This document shows positions 53,799 to 60,386 of a stretch of 64,000 nt of DNA, piece after piece. How positions within the stretch are numbered: position 1 is the stretch's first letter; each line of letters opens with the position of its first letter. Where the stretch lies: contig CAYJAB010000004.1 of assembly GCA_964368305.1 (NCBI GenBank), positions 1-64,000 on the forward strand, in the 5' to 3' direction. Below the pieces are notes generated by a model. That model saw only the letters and a list, made by a program, of their open reading frames with translations, was not told the origin of the DNA and searched no databases. The translations under genes and the position numbers were made by a program. The DNA is from CAYJAB01 sp964368305. GTDB taxonomy: Bacteria; Bacillota_I; Bacilli_A; Erysipelotrichales; Erysipelotrichaceae.

Positions 53799-53832
53799 AT
53801 AACAATGTTATCATTTTTATTATTTTTGTCAA
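53799..53832 (-). promoter_or_regulatory. tetR promoter with overlapping palindromic operator
   Basis: On the minus strand a perfect -35 TTGACA (53827-53832) is 16 nt from TAACAT (53805-53810). The 13-bp palindrome ATAACAATGTTAT (53799-53811) covers the -10 completely. A repressor bound there would block the promoter, the arrangement expected for an autoregulated TetR gene. Confidence 0.6.
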
Positions 53833-53833
53833 T

Positions 53834-53862
53834 AAAAAAAGATACAAGTTTCTTGTATCTTT
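53834..53862 (-). terminator. terminator after the queuosine-precursor transporter gene
   Basis: AAAGATACAAG and CTTGTATCTTT form an 11-bp stem with a 3-nt loop, then a T run. Confidence 0.85.
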
Positions 53863-53866
53863 GATT

Positions 53867-54571
53867 TTAGCTTATTTGATTTTGTTTTTTAGATATTTTT
53901 CTTGCTAAATATACAAATGGAGTATCCATAATACTCGTAATAATAAACACTACATAACTTGAAAATGTGATAACTAAAAGCGTATTTAAATCATATACAC
54001 CCCAAAATGCTCCGAAATTAAACAAAAAAGCATTTAAAAGCTGTGAGATCAATGTAGATGCATTGTTTCTAATCCATAATCCTTTTGAATTATCTTTGAA
54101 GTACTTTGTTGTTTTAGTCCATACATTATGATATAACCAAACATCAAATCTTTGTACTACAGCATAAACAACAAGACCAACTAACATAAGTCTAGGTGTA
54201 TTTGAAAATACTGATTTAATACTTTCAAATGCAATATCGTTTACACTTGGTGTGTATAAAAACCAAGATTGTGTTATTAAGATAAAGACGATATTTGTCA
54301 TGATTCCAATACTGACTGCTTTCTTTGCATACTCTTTCCCTTTGGTTTCAGATAAAATATCTGTAACTAAAAATGTTGAAGCAAATAAAATATTCCCCAG
54401 TGTTTGTTCCAATGAGAACGCATGGATTAAGATCATTACTTCAATATTTGCTGTAATTGTTGCAATTACAGTCCATACATATAAACCGCTCTTTCCAAAT
54501 AGTTTAAAGAATCCAAGTACTGTGGTATAGATTAATACCAATGATAAAACTAAAATTAATTCATTTTGCAT
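53867..54571 (-). CDS. YhhQ-family queuosine precursor (preQ0/preQ1) transporter
   Basis: A 234-residue polytopic membrane protein of the vitamin uptake-like (VUT/YhhQ) family, six to seven helices. Typical parts are ASTFLVTDILSETKGKEYAKKAV and the C-terminal STLISQLLNAFLFNFGAFWGVY. It imports queuosine precursors in characterised members. The preQ1-I riboswitch directly upstream strengthens that call. The Shine-Dalgarno AAAGGAG is 28 nt from the ATG, with a perfect 20-nt hairpin between them (see separate entry). Confidence 0.88.
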   Translation of the reverse strand: MQNELILVLSLVLIYTTVLGFFKLFGKSGLYVWTVIATITANIEVMILIHAFSLEQTLGNILFASTFLVTDILSETKGKEYAKKAVSIGIMTNIVFILITQSWFLYTPSVNDIAFESIKSVFSNTPRLMLVGLVVYAVVQRFDVWLYHNVWTKTTKYFKDNSKGLWIRNNASTLISQLLNAFLFNFGAFWGVYDLNTLLVITFSSYVVFIITSIMDTPFVYLARKISKKQNQIS

Positions 54572-54579
54572 AATTTTTC

Positions 54580-54606
54580 TAGCTTACTTTTGTAAGCTAC
54601 TCCTTT
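54580..54606 (-). promoter_or_regulatory. Shine-Dalgarno separated from its ATG by a perfect hairpin
   Basis: On the minus strand AAAGGAG (54600-54606) is followed directly by TAGCTTAC-AAAA-GTAAGCTA (54580-54599), then 8 nt, then ATG (54569-54571). Linear spacing is 28 nt, far too long, but folding the hairpin out leaves 8 nt, close to optimal. No other in-frame start lies closer. The fold should bring the ribosome site to the start codon. Confidence 0.6.
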
Positions 54607-54611
54607 CATAA

Positions 54612-54633
54612 TAAAAGCACACCAAAGTGTGCA
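54612..54633 (-). terminator. terminator in the preQ1 riboswitch leader
   Basis: GCACAC and GTGTGC (loop TTTG) form a 6-bp stem followed on the minus strand by TTTTATT. Upstream of it TAGGAAA/TTTCCTA (54642-54658) overlaps the 3' end of the aptamer and can compete with it. Confidence 0.65.
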
Positions 54634-54654
54634 TCTTAAAATAGGAAAAAATTT

Positions 54655-54695
54655 CCTAGTTTTGTTTAGAGACAGGATGGTTACGAACTGTCTTT
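54655..54695 (-). promoter_or_regulatory. preQ1 class I riboswitch
   Basis: The minus strand shows a GACAG/CTGTC P1 stem enclosing TTCGTAACCATC, then the A-rich tail TCTAAACAAAACTAGG. Stem, loop and tail agree with the preQ1-I aptamer in order and size (compare the short Thermoanaerobacter aptamer with tail AACAAAACAAGG). It precedes a YhhQ-type queuosine precursor transporter. Expression platform: terminator hairpin at 54612-54633. Confidence 0.82.
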
Positions 54696-54731
54696 AATAA
54701 ATGCTATGAAACTATACACTACTATTCTAAA

Positions 54732-55274
54732 TTAATCAAGTGCTATACAAACTTTGCATTTATAATTTTGATTAATTCCAATAGTATGAAATTGATAATT
54801 ATGATTTTTTTGACCGTAATTCATTTTAAAATGTGCTTCATATTCGCACCATGTTTCAAAAAAATACTCATCTTTATTAGTATGACATCTATACTGTTTT
54901 ACTTTATCTTGATTAAATACACGATTGACTATTTTTTCATGATCAATCGATCGCATCTTTTCTAAGTCAATTCCTATAGGATTCAAACTAATACATCCAA
55001 TAACATATTCATTTGAGTGAGATATACTAATATAATATTTATCATGCATTGGCTTACTATTTATATAAAAGATATTTGTACAAACATTTTCTAAACTAAG
55101 CAGTTGTTTAATCAAAAGTATTCCATAATAAGATGCAGTTAAAGTTTTTATATTACCCTGATATTGACTAAGATGCTCTATTTCACATAAAGAAAGCATG
55201 GAGTCACTTAAAATACACTCCATGCTTTTCAAATCAATTATTTTATGATAATGAAATTTAAACTTAGTTTTCAT
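54732..55274 (-). CDS. Sfp-like 4'-phosphopantetheinyl transferase (divergent)
   Basis: A 180-residue protein that would transfer phosphopantetheine from CoA to a carrier protein. SISHSNEYVIGCISLNPIGIDLEKMR contains the SHS and the GIDLE element with metal-binding acid residues. The second motif W-C-E-Y-EAHFKMNYG corresponds to WxxKEAxxKxxG, but the first Lys is Tyr. The overall length is short (Sfp itself is about 224). It overlaps gpsA by 11 nt, so the two are co-transcribed. Its carrier (ACP of fatty acid synthesis or another) is unknown. Confidence 0.7.
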   Translation of the reverse strand: MKTKFKFHYHKIIDLKSMECILSDSMLSLCEIEHLSQYQGNIKTLTASYYGILLIKQLLSLENVCTNIFYINSKPMHDKYYISISHSNEYVIGCISLNPIGIDLEKMRSIDHEKIVNRVFNQDKVKQYRCHTNKDEYFFETWCEYEAHFKMNYGQKNHNYQFHTIGINQNYKCKVCIALD

Positions 55275-56259
55275 CTTTTAAATCACGTTGCATTAACTTC
55301 TCAACTGCAACAGTAGGTTTTACACCTTCATAAATAACTTTATAAACCGCTTCAATAATTGGCATACTAATATCATGTTTTTTAGCTTCATGATAAACGA
55401 TTTCTGCTGTTCTAATTCCTTCAACTGTTTTTGAATTATTTTCTAAAAATGCTTCAGCACTATTTTCTTTACCAATTTGATATCCTGCTTGGAAATTTCT
55501 TGAATGATGGCTTGTACAAGTAACAATTAAATCACCTACACCTGTTAATCCTAAATATGTTTCAAATTCTCCACCAAAATACGTACCATAACGTGCAATT
55601 TCAGCAAGGCCTCGTGTCATTAGTGCTGCTCTTGCATTATCTCCAAGTCCAATACCACTACTTATACCACTTGCAAGTGCTATTACGTTTTTTAACGCAA
55701 CACCATACTCAGAACCAACTACATCGTATGATGTATAAACTCTAAAGTATGAGTTGGAAAATAAGTCTTGAATCAATTTAGCACTTTCCTCATTTTCACA
55801 AACTGCATTTACAGTTGTTAAAAGACGAATTACTACCTCTTCTGCATGTGAAGGACCAATTAAAGAAACAATATCTATCAATAAAGACGGATCCATCGAC
55901 TCTTTAATTACTTCTGACATACGTTTATGTGAAATTGGATGGAAGCCTTTAGCAACATTTACAATAACTACTGGCTTCTCAATTAACTCATTAATCTTTT
56001 GACAAATTCCCTCAATTGTAATCGAAGGAGTTGCGATAAGAATAATATCTCTATCTTTGATATCCTCAAAATTTATAGTTGCTTTAATACTTGGGTTAAT
56101 GTCAATGTTTGGAAAATACTTTGAATTTTTATGATTGTTAATATCTTGAATTTCCTCATCACTTATACCCCAAATAAGTACATCTTGGTTATTGTCCGCA
56201 AGCACCTGTGCTAAAGCAGTCCCCCAACTACCACTTCCTAAAATAGCTATTTTACTCAT
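55264..56259 (-). CDS. gpsA: glycerol-3-phosphate dehydrogenase (NAD(P)+)
   Basis: Makes sn-glycerol 3-phosphate for phospholipid synthesis. The 331 residues start with the dinucleotide loop ILGSGSWGTALAQVLADN and contain LIGPSHAEEV, EYGVALKNVIALASGISSGIGLGDNARAALMTRG, and GLTGVGDLIVTCTSHHSRNFQAG, all diagnostic. It shares a base with der (TAATG). In this order (der, gpsA) it matches the Bacillus arrangement. Confidence 0.96.
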   Translation of the reverse strand: MSKIAILGSGSWGTALAQVLADNNQDVLIWGISDEEIQDINNHKNSKYFPNIDINPSIKATINFEDIKDRDIILIATPSITIEGICQKINELIEKPVVIVNVAKGFHPISHKRMSEVIKESMDPSLLIDIVSLIGPSHAEEVVIRLLTTVNAVCENEESAKLIQDLFSNSYFRVYTSYDVVGSEYGVALKNVIALASGISSGIGLGDNARAALMTRGLAEIARYGTYFGGEFETYLGLTGVGDLIVTCTSHHSRNFQAGYQIGKENSAEAFLENNSKTVEGIRTAEIVYHEAKKHDISMPIIEAVYKVIYEGVKPTVAVEKLMQRDLKDEN

Positions 56260-57566
56260 TAATCTTTTTTCCTCGCAATCATTTTAATTGGCGTCCCACT
56301 AAAACCAAACGCCTCTCTTAATCTATTTTCTAAATATCTTTGATATGAAAAATGCATCAATGTTGGATCATTTACAAACAATACAAAAGTCGGTGGTGCA
56401 ATCGCCACTTGTGAAGCATACAATATCTTCATTCTTTTCCCATTGTGCGTAGGTGCCGGTGTAAATGATTGTGCATCCATTATTACTTCATTCAATACAT
56501 TTGTAGCAATTCTTAAAGTACTATATTTATACACTTCTTCAATCATTGGCAATAATGTGTGAATTCTTTGTTTACTCAATGCACTTACAAACACAATAGG
56601 TGCATAACTTAAATATAAGAAATGTGTTCTAATTTTTTCAATAATAGCATTCATTGTCTTATCATCTTTTTCAACAGCATCCCATTTATTATAAACAATA
56701 ATAATTGGTTTTCCTGCCTCATGTGCATATCCAGCAACATGTTTATCTTGCTCACGAATACCAGCTATACCGTCAATCACAAAAAGGACTACATCACTTC
56801 TTTCAATAGCAGACATCGCTCTCAATACAGAATATTTTTCAATATTTTCATACACTTTTCCACGTTTTCTAATACCAGCTGTATCAATAACAACATACTC
56901 TTTGTCTTCTTTTTTAAACGGCGTATCTATCGCATCTCGTGTTGTGCCTTCAATATCACTAACGATTACACGTTCTTGATTTAAAATTGCATTTACAAGT
57001 GAACTTTTACCAACATTTGGCTGACCAATGATCGCAAACTTTAACATTCCATCATAGTCATTGTAAACCTGACCTTTAAACGATTCTATAACGGCATCTA
57101 ATGTATCTCCAATCCCAATCCCATGCACTGCACTTACTGCAATTGGATCTCCAAGTCCTAATCCATAAAACTCATATGTGTTAGGTAAAAATGCAACATC
57201 ATCTACTTTATTTACAACTAAAATAATTGGTTTATTGCTTTTTCTTAAAAGTCTGGCAATATATTCATCATCTGGTGTAATTCCATCGTTTCCATTCACA
57301 ACAAAAATAATAGTATTTGCCTCTTCAATCGCAATATCTACCTGCATTTTAATTTCTTTTTGAAATGGTTGATCTAATAATTGAATTCCTCCAGTATCAA
57401 TAATTCTAAATTCTTTTGTTAACCAGCTAGCTTTTCCGTAAATACGGTCTCTTGTAACACCTGGTGTATCTTCAATAATAGAAACTCTTTCTCCAAGTAA
57501 TCTGTTAAAAATAGTTGATTTTCCTACATTTGGTCTACCTACTATTGCTACTATTCCATCTATCAT
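56259..57566 (-). CDS. der: ribosome biogenesis GTPase Der (EngA)
   Basis: Double-GTPase needed for 50S assembly. Two G domains: GRPNVGKST (residues 9-17), with DTPGVTRD and DTGGIQ, and GQPNVGKSS near residue 180, with DIEGTTRDAID, DTAGIRKRG, and YNKWDAVEKDD. A KH-like C-terminal domain ends FSGTPIKMIARKK. All GTP-binding motifs look intact. It is two bases from the cmk gene. Confidence 0.97.
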   Translation of the reverse strand: MIDGIVAIVGRPNVGKSTIFNRLLGERVSIIEDTPGVTRDRIYGKASWLTKEFRIIDTGGIQLLDQPFQKEIKMQVDIAIEEANTIIFVVNGNDGITPDDEYIARLLRKSNKPIILVVNKVDDVAFLPNTYEFYGLGLGDPIAVSAVHGIGIGDTLDAVIESFKGQVYNDYDGMLKFAIIGQPNVGKSSLVNAILNQERVIVSDIEGTTRDAIDTPFKKEDKEYVVIDTAGIRKRGKVYENIEKYSVLRAMSAIERSDVVLFVIDGIAGIREQDKHVAGYAHEAGKPIIIVYNKWDAVEKDDKTMNAIIEKIRTHFLYLSYAPIVFVSALSKQRIHTLLPMIEEVYKYSTLRIATNVLNEVIMDAQSFTPAPTHNGKRMKILYASQVAIAPPTFVLFVNDPTLMHFSYQRYLENRLREAFGFSGTPIKMIARKKD

Positions 57567-57567
57567 A

Positions 57568-58236
57568 CTAAACCTCCTTATTTATTTTTAATGATGCAAG
57601 CTCTAAAATCTTATCTACAACTTGATCAATATTCATGTCTGATGTATCAATTAATACTGCATCGTCAGCCTGTTTTAAAGGAGAACATTCCCTATTCATA
57701 TCTTGATAATCTCTTTTTTCGATTTCTTCTTTAAGTTTTTGATAATCAGAATCTATATTCTTACTTTTATTCTCATCATAACGACGTTTTGCGCGAGAAT
57801 CGCTTGATGCAGTTTGATAAATCTTCAACTCTGCATCTGTCAGTACAACTGTTCCAATATCTCTTCCATCAAGAATAAATCCTTTTTCTTTTGACATCTC
57901 TTGCTGTCTTTTTACTAATTCTTCTCTAACTCTAGCATTTGCACTTACATTGGATGCTGCAAGTGATAGTTCATTTGTACGTATTTTACTTGTAACGTCT
58001 TGTTCATCCAAAAACACACGGCCTTGTGCATCAAGACGTATTACTGTAGTTTCAATCATTTTCATAATACGATCGATATCCATTAAATCAATATTCATTT
58101 GTTGCGCCTTATAAGCCACACAGCGATACATTGCCCCTGTATCTAAATGAATATAATTTAACTTACTTGCAATCTTTTTAGCAACTGTACTTTTCCCAGC
58201 AGCACTTGGTCCATCGATAGCAATATTAATTTTCAT
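57568..58236 (-). CDS. cmk: cytidylate kinase
   Basis: Phosphorylates CMP/dCMP. From ATG 58236 the 222-residue protein has the P-loop DGPSAAGKST (8-17), LDTGAMYRCVAY, GRDIGTVVLTDAELKIY and SRAKRRYDE, followed by the C-terminal SPLKQADDAVLIDTS. The ATG overlaps the stop of the upstream gene (TAATG), and AGAGG lies upstream; the frame from 58266 adds a spurious decapeptide. It is translationally coupled to the coiled-coil gene. Confidence 0.96.
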   Translation of the reverse strand: MKINIAIDGPSAAGKSTVAKKIASKLNYIHLDTGAMYRCVAYKAQQMNIDLMDIDRIMKMIETTVIRLDAQGRVFLDEQDVTSKIRTNELSLAASNVSANARVREELVKRQQEMSKEKGFILDGRDIGTVVLTDAELKIYQTASSDSRAKRRYDENKSKNIDSDYQKLKEEIEKRDYQDMNRECSPLKQADDAVLIDTSDMNIDQVVDKILELASLKINKEV

Positions 58237-58985
58237 TAAATTGAACCTCTTGTTGTAAGCGCCCAATAAATCGCAACAGCAATAATCACAATCAATGCAA
58301 TTACTAAAAAGACTAAAATTAAATTAAGCAATTTATTTGTATTACTTACCTTTTCACTCATTTCATCCAAATCTTCTTCATATTCTTCAATTTGAACTTT
58401 TAAGCGTTGTGTTTCTTCCATAACTTTCTCACGAAGATTTCTTTCTTCTTGTAGTTGTTGTTCATAGTTTTCTTTTTCAATACTTTCTTGAATCACAACT
58501 TCCTCAGTTACATCGTCATCATCTGCTCCATTTAAAAATTTCATAATATGTGATTTAATACTATTTTTAGTTTCTTCATCTGATACAACCATATCTTCAA
58601 CTAAAAGTGGTTCTATATCTTCTTGAACTATAGGTTTCACAACTTTGCCATTAATCTCACTTAAAATATTCATTTGTGTATTATCAAAAGTTCTTAACCC
58701 TTTACGAATATTATATTTTTTTACTTCTTCAATTACTTCATCTAAATATTCATTATGAAAAACAGGTTCTTGCGGTGTTGTCGTATTTTCAAAAGAACGC
58801 TTTCTAATGTGTGCTGCATCTACAGTATCTTTAGTTACATCTACAGCTTTAAACTCAGTTGGCTCTAATTGATTTAACTTATTCGCAATATTTGAAAAAG
58901 ATTCTGTGTGTCTATTTTCTTCAGTATTTGTTTGAATTTGATTTCTTAAATTTTCATATTTTTTTAATCTTGATGGTTGGCTCAT
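58236..58985 (-). CDS. tail-anchored coiled-coil protein of unknown function
   Basis: A 249-residue protein with no recognised domain. Residues about 1-150 are charged and probably disordered with short conserved-looking segments (RLKKYENLRNQIQ, KYNIRKGLRTFDNTQ). About 165-218 form an acidic coiled coil (EEVVIQESIEKENYEQQLQE, EETQRLKVQIEEYEEDLDE), and a single C-terminal hydrophobic helix (LLNLILVFLVIALIVIIAVAIYWAL) is followed by TTRGSI. GGAGG supports ATG 58985 over the TTG at 58991. It heads the cmk-der-gpsA operon behind its own promoter. The design resembles division or cell-shape adaptors, but nothing proves this. Confidence 0.65.
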   Translation of the reverse strand: MSQPSRLKKYENLRNQIQTNTEENRHTESFSNIANKLNQLEPTEFKAVDVTKDTVDAAHIRKRSFENTTTPQEPVFHNEYLDEVIEEVKKYNIRKGLRTFDNTQMNILSEINGKVVKPIVQEDIEPLLVEDMVVSDEETKNSIKSHIMKFLNGADDDDVTEEVVIQESIEKENYEQQLQEERNLREKVMEETQRLKVQIEEYEEDLDEMSEKVSNTNKLLNLILVFLVIALIVIIAVAIYWALTTRGSI

Positions 58986-59006
58986 GATCAATCCTCCTAA
59001 GTCTAT

Positions 59007-59035
59007 ACTATATTATATCAAATTTTACCTGTAAA
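59007..59035 (-). promoter_or_regulatory. candidate sigma-A promoter of the coiled-coil-cmk-der-gpsA operon
   Basis: Minus-strand TTTACA (59030-59035), 17-nt spacer, TATAGT (59007-59012), 21 nt upstream of the start codon. The 590-bp stretch around it (58986-59581) holds no other gene I trust. Confidence 0.6.
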
Positions 59036-59327
59036 AGGAAAAAATAAAGCGATAAATACACGAAAAATCTAATAAAAAAAGACCGTATTTATACAATTTC
59101 TTTCATTATACCAAATTTAGAAATAACTAATGTAGTTTACCTCTTTTTTTAGAAAAAGACAAGAAAATGTGATTATTGAATTCTATAATAAATAAAAACC
59201 AGTTATTTAGGTCATATTTTAAAAAAATCTTTAATATCCATTTTTACAAAAAAACAACTTGTCCTAAAATATTTAATGCTTCATTATAATTATACATGTT
59301 AATTTTATATTAACTTGAGAATCTTTT

Positions 59328-59534
59328 ATGAAAAAATCAAAACTTTGGATGATGCATTGTTTCGCTATGATTACAATAGCAACCAGTTTTTATTTAATTA
59401 GCTGTAAGGCAGCAAATAGTAAAGTAAAAAACACATCTTCCAACTTACAAACAGACACATTTTATGCACTTATTATTTCACTAATGAAGGTAAAAATAGT
59501 ACTATTAGTAGAAAAAAATAATCTCATTAAATAA
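59328..59534 (+). CDS. possible small lipoprotein (or remnant)
   Basis: A 68-residue open frame. MKKSKLWMMHCFAMITIATSFYLISC looks like a lipoprotein signal with lipobox LISC (Cys26), then a short Ser/Asn-rich tail that ends in a hydrophobic stretch. A TATAAT box is at 59285-59290 but the ribosome site is poor. It may be a truncated relic of a longer lipoprotein; the reading frame could also be chance in this AT-rich spacer. Confidence 0.3.
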   Translation: MKKSKLWMMHCFAMITIATSFYLISCKAANSKVKNTSSNLQTDTFYALIISLMKVKIVLLVEKNNLIK

Positions 59535-59535
59535 A

Positions 59536-59574
59536 TAAAAAAAACTGACATTGTATTAAAGTATCAGCTTTTTA
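59536..59574. terminator. terminator after ribU, usable in both directions
   Basis: CTGACA and TATCAG with imperfect inner pairing form a hairpin; A and T runs lie on either side, and the minus-strand T run follows the ribU stop at 59582. Confidence 0.55.
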
Positions 59575-59581
59575 TGTAGTC

Positions 59582-60136
59582 TTAATTTTGATTGTATGAT
59601 TTCACAATCGATTTAACTTTTGGATATAAGAAGTATACAACTATAGAAATTAAAAATCCTCTTAATAAATTAAACGGGAAAAATGTAGATATGATTACAG
59701 GGATTCTTAAGCTTTCTTCCATACCATAAAGTGGTAATGTAATGTAGTAATTTACAAATCCCATTACAATCGCACTAAATACAGTTGCGAACACCATTGA
59801 TGGAATAATAAACTTTTTATAATTTTTACGTGCTATATAGCTTACTGGAATTAAATATGCAATCCCAGCAAGGAAATTTGCAATTTCTCCACTTGCTGCT
59901 GGCTCTTTAGAAATAAAAATAAAATGAAGAACATTTTTAATCGCTTCAACAATTACACCTGCAACAGGTCCTAGTGATATCGCAGTAAAAATTGCTGGAA
60001 TATCACTAAAATCAATTTTCAAAAATGGTGCTGCTGGAAATAAAAATCCAACAGGTAATTCAAAATAATACAAGACAAATGAAAGTCCTGACATCACGCT
60101 AATCAGCGTCAAATACTTTAGTTTTTTTGTTTTCAT
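59582..60136 (-). CDS. ribU: riboflavin ECF transporter substrate-binding component RibU
   Basis: A 184-residue polytopic membrane protein that binds riboflavin and pairs with a shared energy-coupling module encoded elsewhere. Conserved parts are KYLTLISVMSGLSFVLYYFE, FPAAPFLKIDFSDIPAIFTAISLGPVAGVIVEAIKNVLHF and NFLAGIAYLIPVSYIARK. The FMN riboswitch in its leader confirms the riboflavin assignment. GGAGGT precedes the ATG. RibF in this window would convert the imported vitamin to FMN and FAD. Confidence 0.92.
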   Translation of the reverse strand: MKTKKLKYLTLISVMSGLSFVLYYFELPVGFLFPAAPFLKIDFSDIPAIFTAISLGPVAGVIVEAIKNVLHFIFISKEPAASGEIANFLAGIAYLIPVSYIARKNYKKFIIPSMVFATVFSAIVMGFVNYYITLPLYGMEESLRIPVIISTFFPFNLLRGFLISIVVYFLYPKVKSIVKSYNQN

Positions 60137-60151
60137 ATGTACCTCCTAAAA

Positions 60152-60175
60152 TAAAAAAACCGGAATTCTCCGGGC
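60152..60175 (-). terminator. FMN riboswitch terminator upstream of ribU
   Basis: CCGGA-GAAT-TCCGG on the minus strand followed by seven Ts, between the aptamer and the ribU ribosome site. Confidence 0.88.
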
Positions 60176-60192
60176 TACCACAAAAAGGAAAT

Positions 60193-60308
60193 GTACTCCT
60201 TCTTTCATCCAGACTTTACTGTCGCCACTGGAATTTAACCAGTTCAACCTAATATTAGGCTCGCGGGGTATACCGCCGGTCGGGAATTTCACCCTGCCCT
60301 GAAGTACT
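60193..60308 (-). promoter_or_regulatory. FMN riboswitch (RFN element)
   Basis: Minus-strand blocks in order: P1 GTACTTC, AGGGCAGGGTGAAATTCCC, GACCGGCGGTATACCCC, GCGAGCC, a TAATATTA hairpin, GAACTGGTTAAATTCCAGTGGCGACAG, AAAGTCTGGATGAAAGAAGG and the P1 closing strand GGAGTAC. All conserved positions of the RFN aptamer are recognisable. It controls ribU through the terminator at 60152-60175. Confidence 0.96.
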
Positions 60309-60351
60309 TACATCATACATTACAATAAGATAAAAAACAAGTATTATACAT

Positions 60352-60384
60352 AAAAAAAATGTCTTAAATCAATAAGACATTTTT
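60352..60384 (-). terminator. terminator after polC
   Basis: AAAATGTCTTA and TAAGACATTTT form an 11-bp stem (loop TTGATT) followed on the minus strand by eight Ts. Confidence 0.9.
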
Positions 60385-60386
60385 TC

